From: Streptomyces werraensis
GTDB lineage: Bacteria; Actinomycetota; Actinomycetes; Streptomycetales; Streptomycetaceae
Reading direction: 5' to 3'
Length of the DNA: 64,000 nt
NCBI GenBank assembly: GCA_014656175.1
Contig: BNBX01000003.1
Location: forward strand, 118,573 to 182,572
Shown here: in pieces, positions 54,640-62,576 of the stretch
Layout of the letters: each line of letters opens with the position of its first letter
Position numbering within the stretch: position 1 is the first letter of the stretch
The notes under the pieces: model-generated
Told to the model about the DNA's origin: nothing
What the model saw: only the letters and a program-made list of their open reading frames with translations
The model's database searches: none
Position numbers and translations under genes: made by a program

Positions 54640-54709
54640 ACGGGACTGACAACGCACAGAACAGAACATGCACAGCGAGAGCCGTCACTTCCTCACCGAC
54701 GGAGGATCC

Positions 54710-57328
54710 GTGCGCATCAGACGACTCAGGAATCGTTTCGCCCTCCTCCTGGCCACCGCGCTGGGCGTCACCGGCCTCACCGCGACCGGGCCCGCCTCGG
54801 CCGCCGCGGAGGACGACCCGGTGGCGATCCACGGGCTGAAGGGCGAGTACTGGACCCACTCCGCCCCCGGCGCCTTCGACTTCCACGAACTCAAGGCCGT
54901 CGCCTTCGACCCCCGGCTCGACTTCGACAACCTGGAACCGCGTCTGAACCTCACCACCGGCCAGGCCGACGACGTCAGCGTCCGCTGGACCGGCAGCATC
55001 GTGCCGGAGACCACCGGCGCCCACACCTTCTCGGTCAGCTCCGACAACGGCTTCCGCCTGTGGGTCGACGGCGCCCTCGTCATCGACCACTGGATCGACG
55101 ACTGGGACAACGAGCAGACCTCCGAGCCGGTCCAGCTCGTCGCCGGCCGTGCCCACGACATCAAGGTCGAGTACTTCGAGCACTACGGCGGCTCCAACTT
55201 CCACCTGCGCTGGACCCCGCCCGGCGGAGCCAAGGAAGCGGTGCCCCGGTCGGCGTTCCGCCTCCCGGACGGCTTCGACTACGACGGCGCCCTCGCCGCC
55301 ACCGTCCTCGCCTCCGGACGCACGCTCAAGCTGGACTTCCCCAAGCCGCTCGCCACACCGCCCGCCGGCTTCACCGACCACCTCGACGCGGTGATCGGCG
55401 GCGCCAGGTGGCCGCTCACCTCGGCCACACCCGACCCGGACGACCCGAGGGCGCTGCTCGTCACCCTCGCCGAGCCCGTCGTCGGCAACAAGACCGGCAC
55501 GGCCCGCGGCAGCGCCGACGTCCGGTACGACGGCCGGGGCGGACTCAAGGCCGCCGACGGCGACCCCGTGGACGCCTTCCTCAGCAGCGGACCCAACCGC
55601 TCCACCCACGAGCTGCGCACCCGCTGGGCCGACGAGGTGGGCCCCGGCAACGCCCACCCCGAGTATCCGCGCCCGCAGCTCACCCGCTCCGCATGGCGCA
55701 GCCTCAACGGCCGCTGGCAGTTCGCCGCCGCCGAGGAGGGCGAGCGCCCGCCCGTGGGCCGCACGCTGAAGGAACGCATCCTGGTGCCGTACCCGGTGGA
55801 GTCCCAGCTCTCCGGCGTCCAGCGGCACGAGGACCACATGTGGTACCGCCGCACCTTCACCGTCCCGCGCGACTGGCACATCGGCTCCGGCAAGCGGCTG
55901 CGCCTCAACTTCCAGGCGGTCGACTGGCGCGCCGAGGTCTACGTCAACGGCATCGAGGTCACCGCGCACGAAGGCGGCTACGACAAGTTCTCCGTCGACG
56001 TCACCGACGCGCTGAGGCGCGGCGGCCCCCAGGAGCTGATCGTCGGCGTCTACGACCCGACCGACGCCGCCGACGGCGAGAATCCGCCGATGGGCAAGCA
56101 GCGCCTCGACCCGAGCGGCATCTGGTACACACCCAGCTCCGGCATCTGGCAGACGGTCTGGATGGAGCCCGTCGCCCGTGACCACGTGGACTCCCTCCGG
56201 CTGATCCCCGACGTGCAGGGCGAGCGGCTCACCGTCGAGGCGAAGGGTGTCCGCGACGGCCTTCCGGTCACGGCCACCGCGTACGACGGACGGCGCAGGG
56301 TCGCCACCGCCACCGGCCGCACCGGGCAGCCGCTCTCCCTGAAGATCAGGAAGCCGCGCCTGTGGTCGCCCGACGACCCCTTCCTGTACGACCTGAAGGT
56401 CAGCGTCGGCGCCGACCGCGTGAACAGCTACTTCGGCATGCGCTCCATCGCCGTCGAGAAGATCGACGGGGTGCCGCGCACGGTCCTCAACGGCAAGCCC
56501 GTGTTCCTGATGGCGACCCTCGACCAGGGCTTCTGGCCCGACGGTCTGCACACCGCGCCCACCGACGAGGCTCTCGCCCACGACCTCAAGGTCCACAAGC
56601 AGCTCGGCTTCAACTCGGTGCGCAAGCACATCAAGGTCGAACCCGACCGCTGGTTCTACTGGGCCGACCGCCTCGGACTGCTGGTGTGGCAGGACATGCC
56701 GTCCATGAGGGACGCCCGCACCCCGGACGCCGAGGCCCGCGCCCGCTACGAGCGCGAGATGAAGGAGATGATCGACGAGCACATCAGCAGCCCGTCGATC
56801 GTCATGTGGGTCACCTTCAACGAGGGCTGGGGACAGTACGACGTCGGCCGGATCGCCGCGCAGGCCAAGTCCTGGGACCCCAGCCGGCTGGTCAACAACC
56901 AGTCCGGACTCAACCTGGGCGCCGACGGCGGCACCGGCGACATCATGGACGAGCACGGCTACCCGAGCCCCGCCCTGCCGCCCCGCCCGGACGGCGAACG
57001 CGCCCTCGTCAGCGGCGAGTACGGCGGTCTCGGCCTCGCGGTGCCCGGCCACGCCTGGCCCGTGCAGCAGTCGTACGTCGACGTCGACCCGGCGACCTAC
57101 ACCGACGACTACCTCACCAAGCTCGACGAGGTGCGGGCGCTGGTGTGCCGGGGCAGCAACGGCGCCGTCTACACGCAGATCTCCGACGTGGAGGGCGAGC
57201 TGAACGGTCTGCTCACCTACGACCGGCGGGTGATGAAGCCCGACGTGGAGCGGGTGCGGGCCGCGCAGCAGGACCTGATCCAGGACGCCTCCCGAGCCCG
57301 GCCCGCGGGCTGCCCGGCCACGGACTGA
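54710..57328 (+). CDS. Secreted glycoside hydrolase family 2 enzyme with N-terminal PA14 domain
   Basis: An 872-residue exported enzyme. Signal peptide (RIRRLRNRFALLLATALGV, cleavage after ASA), PA14 domain (about 40-190, GLKGEYWTHSAPGAFDF, VRWTGSIVPETTGAHTFSV, GFRLWVDGALVIDHW), then a GH2 sandwich-barrel: SLNGRWQFA, WYRRTFTVPRDW, RAEVYVNGIEV, SGIWQTVWMEPV. The acid/base Glu lies in WVTFNEGWGQYD and the nucleophile Glu in VSGEYGGLG. Substrate among beta-galactosides/-glucuronides/-mannosides is undefined. GTG at 54710 with GGAGG 4 nt upstream; an in-frame ATG at 54668 is possible. Confidence 0.92.
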   Translation: MRIRRLRNRFALLLATALGVTGLTATGPASAAAEDDPVAIHGLKGEYWTHSAPGAFDFHELKAVAFDPRLDFDNLEPRLNLTTGQADDVSVRWTGSIVPETTGAHTFSVSSDNGFRLWVDGALVIDHWIDDWDNEQTSEPVQLVAGRAHDIKVEYFEHYGGSNFHLRWTPPGGAKEAVPRSAFRLPDGFDYDGALAATVLASGRTLKLDFPKPLATPPAGFTDHLDAVIGGARWPLTSATPDPDDPRALLVTLAEPVVGNKTGTARGSADVRYDGRGGLKAADGDPVDAFLSSGPNRSTHELRTRWADEVGPGNAHPEYPRPQLTRSAWRSLNGRWQFAAAEEGERPPVGRTLKERILVPYPVESQLSGVQRHEDHMWYRRTFTVPRDWHIGSGKRLRLNFQAVDWRAEVYVNGIEVTAHEGGYDKFSVDVTDALRRGGPQELIVGVYDPTDAADGENPPMGKQRLDPSGIWYTPSSGIWQTVWMEPVARDHVDSLRLIPDVQGERLTVEAKGVRDGLPVTATAYDGRRRVATATGRTGQPLSLKIRKPRLWSPDDPFLYDLKVSVGADRVNSYFGMRSIAVEKIDGVPRTVLNGKPVFLMATLDQGFWPDGLHTAPTDEALAHDLKVHKQLGFNSVRKHIKVEPDRWFYWADRLGLLVWQDMPSMRDARTPDAEARARYEREMKEMIDEHISSPSIVMWVTFNEGWGQYDVGRIAAQAKSWDPSRLVNNQSGLNLGADGGTGDIMDEHGYPSPALPPRPDGERALVSGEYGGLGLAVPGHAWPVQQSYVDVDPATYTDDYLTKLDEVRALVCRGSNGAVYTQISDVEGELNGLLTYDRRVMKPDVERVRAAQQDLIQDASRARPAGCPATD

Positions 57329-57432
57329 CGGGCCTGGGGCACGGGGCTCCCGCCCGTCCGGGTGGCGTACGTCCGGGTGGCTTCCGTCACCCCGCCGGAC
57401 GGCCGTAACGCCCCTCGGGCCCCGCACATCAC

Positions 57433-57479
57433 GACGTCTCCGCCCCTTTCGCCGTAACAGCGGAAGGGGCGGAGACGTC
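57433..57479. terminator. Long terminator after the GH2 gene
   Basis: 20-bp stem (57433-57452 with 57460-57479; one T/G wobble) and a 7-nt loop CGTAACA. The arms begin GACGTCTCCGCCCC, so the hairpin is very stable. Works in either direction. Confidence 0.85.
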
Positions 57480-57580
57480 ACATGCTGTTAACTATGGGTA
57501 GCCAGATCGTACTTGACCGTAATCGGCCGGGAGCGATTGACTGCTGATCCGTTCCCGTCGTCGATGCGAGGCCCCCGCCC

Positions 57581-59008
57581 ATGACCGCAGACCCGCTCGC
57601 TCCCCTCGACCTGGCGTTCTGGAACCTCGAATCCGCCGGTCACCCCATGCACCTCGCGGCGCTCGGCGTCTTCACGGCCGGCTCGCCCTCCGCGGCCGCC
57701 CACGCCGCGGACCTGCTCGCCGCGCGGTCCGCCGCCGTGCCGGGGCTGCGCATGCGCATCCGCGACACCTGGCAGCCCCTCGGGCTGAGGCGCTCGCTCG
57801 CGGTGCTGCGCCGCTCCTGGCCCGCCCCCGGCGAACCCTTCACGGCCGCGCTGGGCCGCCCGCTCACCTCCGTCGTCCGCGGCTCGCTCGCCTTCGGCGG
57901 CGCCGCCCGCGAACCCGACCCCGGCTTCGACCCGCTGGACCACGTGCGGCTGCACGCGCCCGTCGCCGACTTCCACGCGGCCGCTGGCGGCCTGATGGGA
58001 CGCCCCCTGGAGCGCACCCGTCCACCGTGGGAGGCGCACGTGCTGCCGGAGGAGGGCGGCGCCCGCTTCGCCGTCCTGTTCAAGTTCCACCACGCCCTCG
58101 CCGACGGACTGCGCGCCCTCACCCTCGCCGCCGCGCTGATGGACCCGACGGACCTGCCCACGCCCCGGCCACGGCCCGCCGAGCCGCCCCGCGGGGTCGT
58201 CCCGGACGTCCGCGAGGTGCCCGGCATGGTGCGCGACGCCCTCGCCGAGGCCGGCCGGGCCCTGGACATCGGCGCCGCCGTCGCCCGGTCCACCCTCGAC
58301 ATGCGCTCCTCGCCCGCCCTGGCCTGCGCGCCCAGCGGAACCCGCCGCACCGCCGGCGTGGTCGTCGACCTCGACGACGTGCACCGCATCCGCAAGAGCG
58401 CCGGCGGCACCGTCAACGACGTCCTCATCGCGGTCGTCGCCGGCGCGCTGCGCCGCTGGCTCGACGAGCGGGGCGACGGCAGCGACGGCGTCGCCCCGCG
58501 CGCCCTCGTCCCCGTCTCCCGGCGCCGCCCGCGTACCGCCCATCCACAGGGCAACCGGCTGTCGGGGTACTTGATACAGCTTCCGGTCGACGAGCGGGAC
58601 CCGGTCACCCGGCTGGCCCGGGTGCGCACCGCCATGGACCGCAACAAGGAGGCGGGCCCGCACCGGGGCGCGGGCGCGGTCGCGCTGCTCGCCGAGCACG
58701 TGCCACCGCTCGGTCACCGGCTCGGCGGGCCGCTGCTCGGGCAGGCGGCCCGGCTCTGGTTCGACGTCCTGGTCACCAGCGTGCCGCTGCCCGGCTTCGG
58801 CCTGCGCCTCGGCGGCGACCCGCTCGGCGCCGTCTTCCCGCTCGCGCCGCTCGCCCCCGGCCACTCCCTCGCGGTCGCCGTCTCCACCTACCGGGGACGC
58901 GTCCACTACGGGCTGGTGGCCGACGGCGCGGCCGTGGAGGACCTCGACCTGCTCGCCCGCGCGGTGAGCGAGGAGGTGACGGCACTCACCGTGGCCTGCG
59001 CTCACTGA
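57581..59008 (+). CDS. Wax-ester synthase/DGAT-type acyltransferase
   Basis: A 475-residue member of the WS/DGAT family with the catalytic HHALADG (170-176) and the N-terminal LDLAFWNLES..HPMHLAALGVF. The C-terminal half shows GTVNDVLIAVVAGALRRWL and GNRLSGYLIQLPVDERDP. Enzymes of this family esterify acyl-CoA with alcohols or diacylglycerol for storage lipid; actinomycete paralogues vary in substrate and may not make triacylglycerol. Monocistronic between terminator and the SDR gene. ATG at 57581. Confidence 0.9.
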   Translation: MTADPLAPLDLAFWNLESAGHPMHLAALGVFTAGSPSAAAHAADLLAARSAAVPGLRMRIRDTWQPLGLRRSLAVLRRSWPAPGEPFTAALGRPLTSVVRGSLAFGGAAREPDPGFDPLDHVRLHAPVADFHAAAGGLMGRPLERTRPPWEAHVLPEEGGARFAVLFKFHHALADGLRALTLAAALMDPTDLPTPRPRPAEPPRGVVPDVREVPGMVRDALAEAGRALDIGAAVARSTLDMRSSPALACAPSGTRRTAGVVVDLDDVHRIRKSAGGTVNDVLIAVVAGALRRWLDERGDGSDGVAPRALVPVSRRRPRTAHPQGNRLSGYLIQLPVDERDPVTRLARVRTAMDRNKEAGPHRGAGAVALLAEHVPPLGHRLGGPLLGQAARLWFDVLVTSVPLPGFGLRLGGDPLGAVFPLAPLAPGHSLAVAVSTYRGRVHYGLVADGAAVEDLDLLARAVSEEVTALTVACAH

Positions 59009-59111
59009 GCGCAGCGGTTTGGTGCTGCGGCCCGGCGCTCCGTAAAATCCCCCGTTCGACAGCGGACGCGAACGGAGCGCCGCGACAACCGAAGCGGGAA
59101 CGGCAGCGGCG

Positions 59112-60605
59112 ATGACGGTGACACAGGACGGCCCCGGGACCACGGACGAGGTGGCGTACGGGCCGGGCATCGACCCGGAGCGGCTGGCCGTCTGCCTGAG
59201 CGTGCTCGAGGAGCTCGACAAGCTCGACGTGGACCACCCGGACGCGATCAAGGTGCGCCGGGCCACCTCGCACATCTACCGCACGGTCAAGCAGCGCCGC
59301 CGCCAGGAGCGCCGGGCCGCCAAGACGGCGCACGACAAGGCGGTCACCGAGGCCACCGCCACCGGCTCCGCCCAGCGCATCGACGACGAGACCGAGGGCA
59401 TCCTGCCCTCCTCCCGTGTCGAGCCGGGCCGGATCGCGGGGATACTCCAGCGCCCCCGTTCCTGCTACGTCTGCAAGACCCGCTACGTCGAGGTTGACTA
59501 CTTCTACCACCAGCTCTGCCCGAAGTGCGCCGACGAGAACCGGACCCGCCGCGAGGCCCGCGCCGACCTCGGCGGGAAGCGGGCGCTGCTCACCGGCGGC
59601 CGCGCCAAGATCGGCATGTACATCGCGCTGCGGCTGCTGCGCGACGGCGCCCACACCACGATCACCACGCGCTTCCCCAAGGACGCCATCCGCCGCTTCA
59701 AGGCGATGGACGACTCCGCGGACTGGATCCACCGCCTGGAGGTCGTCGGCATCGACCTGCGCGACCCCGGCCAGGTCGTCGCGCTCGCCGACCAGGTCGC
59801 GGAACAGGGCCCGCTGGACATCCTGATCAACAACGCCACCCAGACGGTGCGCCGGCTGCCGTCCGCCTACGCCGCGCTCGTCGAGGGCGAGAGCGCCCCG
59901 CTGCCGGCCGGCGAGCTGCCCGCCCACCACGTCATCGGCGCCTTCAACTCCGGTGCGGTCGACGGCCTGACCGCGCTGCCCGCCGGGACGAGCAACCTGG
60001 ACGCGCAGGCGGTGGCCGACCTCGCCCTGGTCGCGGGCAACGCGAGCGTGGAGCGGCACCGGGACGGCACCGCCATCGACGCGGGCGGTCTGCTGCCCGA
60101 CGTGGTCGATTCCAACACCTGGGTGCAGACGATCGAGCAGATCTCCCCGGTGGAGCTGCTGGAGACGCAGCTCTGCAACTACACGGCGCCGTTCATCCTG
60201 ATCAGCAAGCTGCGCCCGGCGATGGCAGAGGCGGCCCGCCGCTCGTCCTCCCAGCGCGCCTACGTGGTCAACGTGTCCGCGATGGAGGGCGTGTTCGCCC
60301 GTGGCTACAAGGGCGCGGGACACCCCAACACCAACGCGGCCAAGGCGGCCATGAACATGGTGACGCGGACCAGCGCACAGGAGATGTTCGACTCCGACCG
60401 GATCCTGATGACCTCGGTCGACACCGGCTGGATCACCGACGAGCGCCCGCACTTCGACAAGCTGCGCCTCGCCGAGGAGGGCTTCCACGCCCCGCTCGAC
60501 CTGGTCGACGGCGCGGCCCGCGTCTACGACCCGATCGTGCGCGGCGAGGCGGGCGAGGACCTGTACGGCGTCTTCCTCAAGGACTACGCGCCCGGCCGCT
60601 GGTGA
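59112..60605 (+). CDS. SDR-fold protein with N-terminal zinc ribbon, catalytic Tyr absent
   Basis: A 497-residue protein. Residues about 55-80 form a basic helix (RRATSHIYRTVKQRRRQERR); a CxxC..CxxC zinc-ribbon-like motif follows (CYVCKTRYVEVDYFYHQLCPKC). From about 155 an SDR domain starts, KRALLTGGRAKIGMYIALRLL with a Lys in the glycine loop and LDILINNATQTVR. The Tyr of the usual Tyr-x-x-x-Lys is replaced by Thr (GAGHPNTNAAKAAMNM), and NVSAMEGVFA covers the Ser position. It may be a binding or regulatory protein rather than a classical dehydrogenase. ATG at 59112. Confidence 0.85.
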   Translation: MTVTQDGPGTTDEVAYGPGIDPERLAVCLSVLEELDKLDVDHPDAIKVRRATSHIYRTVKQRRRQERRAAKTAHDKAVTEATATGSAQRIDDETEGILPSSRVEPGRIAGILQRPRSCYVCKTRYVEVDYFYHQLCPKCADENRTRREARADLGGKRALLTGGRAKIGMYIALRLLRDGAHTTITTRFPKDAIRRFKAMDDSADWIHRLEVVGIDLRDPGQVVALADQVAEQGPLDILINNATQTVRRLPSAYAALVEGESAPLPAGELPAHHVIGAFNSGAVDGLTALPAGTSNLDAQAVADLALVAGNASVERHRDGTAIDAGGLLPDVVDSNTWVQTIEQISPVELLETQLCNYTAPFILISKLRPAMAEAARRSSSQRAYVVNVSAMEGVFARGYKGAGHPNTNAAKAAMNMVTRTSAQEMFDSDRILMTSVDTGWITDERPHFDKLRLAEEGFHAPLDLVDGAARVYDPIVRGEAGEDLYGVFLKDYAPGRW

Positions 60606-61030
60606 CCCCCCGGACACCGACGACGGCCGGCCGCGCCCGAACCGCGCCCCGGCCGTCCGGACTTGTCCGGTACTTCGGGGCGCGCGTACTTCGATCGAGT
60701 GAGCTTTGATGCACACTCTGTCACGACATGCCCGGATATAGCGCCTGATGATGGGCGATCCGTCATGTGATTGTTACAGCCAGTTTTCAGCCCCATCGAG
60801 CAGGGGGCCGCTCATTTGGTTAATCTGAGGCGGACGGACAGCAGCAAGGGTCATACCCGCACCCACGATCCGTCATGGGACTGCCGGTTCACCACGGCCT
60901 GCTCTCCCCTCGAACGACCGGCGCCACCGCGTCCGAACGGCATTGGACACAGACCCGCTCGGGCGCAGGGCACCGGCCGCAGGGCCGACGCGGTACGTCC
61001 CGAGGGTGACCGACACATAAGGAGTGCGCG
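60606..61030. other. Intergenic region upstream of the small peptide gene
   Basis: 425 bp with no convincing gene. It includes an A+T-richer patch (60710-60850), a repeated word GATCCGTCATG (60758-60768 and 60869-60879) and AAGGAG at 61019-61024 that serves the next gene. Confidence 0.5.
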
Positions 61031-61204
61031 GTGACACCGGAACAGACGAAACTCGAACAGCGCCCCGACGAACGCACGGAGCGTTCCGGCCGTCGGCCAG
61101 GGGAACTGGGAAGCCTCGACGTGTGGGCCCGCTCGGCCCCCATCCGCCTCGCCGGGTACGAGGAGGACCTCGCGGAGCCGCACATCCTCCCCAGCGTCGA
61201 CTGA
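61031..61204 (+). CDS. Small 57-residue peptide of unknown function
   Basis: GTG at 61031 with a strong AAGGAG RBS 6 nt upstream. The N-terminal half is charged and hydrophilic (TPEQTKLEQRPDERTER), the C-terminal half reads LGSLDVWARSAPIRLAGY then EEDLAEPHILPSVD. There is no Cys, signal peptide or membrane segment. The split into a hydrophilic leader-like part and a conserved-looking tail would fit a ribosomally made, modified peptide precursor, but no maturation enzyme is next to it (the next gene is a GNAT). Unknown function. Confidence 0.65.
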   Translation: MTPEQTKLEQRPDERTERSGRRPGELGSLDVWARSAPIRLAGYEEDLAEPHILPSVD

Positions 61205-61256
61205 CACACGTCACCCCCGCACCCCCGCCCGCACCGGGCGTGCCAGACTCGCATCC

Positions 61257-61739
61257 ATGCTGATCAGGGAAGCGCGCTCCGACGACTGGCCGCGCATCTG
61301 GCCGTTCTGGCACCGCATCGTCGCGGCGGGCGAGACCTACACGTGGGACCCGGGCACCTCCGAGGAGGACGCCCGGGCCCTGTGGATGAGCCCGGCGAAA
61401 CGGGTGTACGTGGTCGAGGACGACGACGGGACCGTCGTCGCCTCCGCCTATCTCACAGCCAACTACGGCGGCCCCGCCGCCCGCATCGCCAACGCGGGCT
61501 TCATGGTCGACCCCGGCCGGGCGGGCCGGGGGACCGGACGGCTACTGGCGGAGCACGTGCTCGCCCAGGCGCGCGACGCCGGGTACCGGGGCATGGTGTT
61601 CAACGCCGTCGTCGAGACCAACCCCGCGGTGAAGCTGTGGAGTGCGCTCGGCTTCACCGTCCTGGGCACGGTCCCGGACGCCTTCGACCACCCCCGGCAC
61701 GGCCGGGTCGGGCTCCACGTCATGTACCGGCCGCTGTGA
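61257..61739 (+). CDS. GNAT family N-acetyltransferase (PAT/phosphinothricin-type)
   Basis: A 160-residue GNAT protein: MLIREARSDDWPRIWPFWHRIVAAGETYTWDP at the N-terminus, IANAGFMVDPGRAGRGTGRLLAEHVLAQARDAGYRGM (acetyl-CoA site), FNAVVETNPAVKLWSALGF. The start resembles L-amino-acid/antibiotic N-acetyltransferases (R..D...I). Begins 52 bp after the small peptide gene, possibly co-transcribed. Substrate not predictable. Confidence 0.88.
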   Translation: MLIREARSDDWPRIWPFWHRIVAAGETYTWDPGTSEEDARALWMSPAKRVYVVEDDDGTVVASAYLTANYGGPAARIANAGFMVDPGRAGRGTGRLLAEHVLAQARDAGYRGMVFNAVVETNPAVKLWSALGFTVLGTVPDAFDHPRHGRVGLHVMYRPL

Positions 61740-61751
61740 CCTCAGGCGAGC

Positions 61752-62147
61752 TCAGGGCCGGACGTACGGCCGGGTCATGATCTCCATGTTGTGTCCGTCC
61801 GGGTCCTCGAAGTAGGCGCCTCTGCCGCCGAACAGGCTGTTCACGCGGCCCGGCTCGGTGTGCCGCGGGTCGGCGTAGTACGTCACCCCGGCCTCCTCCA
61901 GGCGCGCGATCATGGCGTCGAACCGCTCCTCGGGCACCAGGAACGCGTAGTGCTGGGGCTGCACGGGCTCGTCGCGCAGCTCGTAGTAGTCCAGGGTCAC
62001 GCCGTTGCCCAGGTCGACCGGCAGGAACGGCCCGAACGGCGCCCCCACCTCCAGACCCAGGATCCCGGCGAGGAACTCGGCGGAGCGTCTGCGGTCACGG
62101 GCGTAGACGGCGGTGTGGTTCAACTCGATGTGCGGTGCTGTGGACAT
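61752..62147 (-). CDS. VOC-family glyoxalase/dioxygenase-like protein
   Basis: A 131-residue single-domain VOC protein (MSTAPHIELNHTAVYARDRRRSAEFLAGILGLEV, then YAFLVPEERFDAMIARLEEAG, ending AYFEDPDGHNMEIMTRPY). Metal ligands H and E are in the usual first and last strands. Such proteins act as lyases, dioxygenases or binding/resistance proteins; the role here is unknown. ATG at 62147; a longer frame from 62234 lacks an RBS. Confidence 0.88.
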   Translation of the reverse strand: MSTAPHIELNHTAVYARDRRRSAEFLAGILGLEVGAPFGPFLPVDLGNGVTLDYYELRDEPVQPQHYAFLVPEERFDAMIARLEEAGVTYYADPRHTEPGRVNSLFGGRGAYFEDPDGHNMEIMTRPYVRP

Positions 62148-62576
62148 GGTCGTCTCTCGTCTCCGGTGTCGGTGTGCCGAACCCCGCCGGCGGATCCACG
62201 GCGGAGGAAGGAACGACCGACGACGGAGGCGCACGCGCCCGCCCCGGACTCACTCCGGAGCCGGGAGCGCCTTTCGTGAACGGCCCGAGGCCGACCCGGC
62301 AGTCACGCGTCCGACCCTAGTGCGTCGGCGCGGGGCGGGGCAACGGGATACGACGGCCGGCCCGTTCGGTTCCCGCCGCCGGGAGTCCGCCTTCCCCGGC
62401 CCGCGCCGACGCCGAACGCCCGCGGCACTGCGTCCGGCGCGCGCTGACCTGCCCGTGCGCGCGCTGGTGGGGGAGGCGGTTCGAGGGGGTCGTGGGAGGG
62501 GAGTTGTACCCGGGGGTCCCGCCTCTCGGACGGAATCCCGTACGGCAGCGAACCGGCCACAACCATGGAGCGCCGC
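62148..62576. other. Divergent intergenic region before the GH38 gene
   Basis: 429 bp containing no recognised gene; it should hold promoters of the VOC and GH38 genes. G/C-rich and without obvious palindromes. Confidence 0.45.

Noticed and set aside
60771..61034. 87-codon plus-strand frame upstream of the small peptide
   Set aside because: Overlaps the probable promoter and RBS of the next gene and has unlikely codon use.
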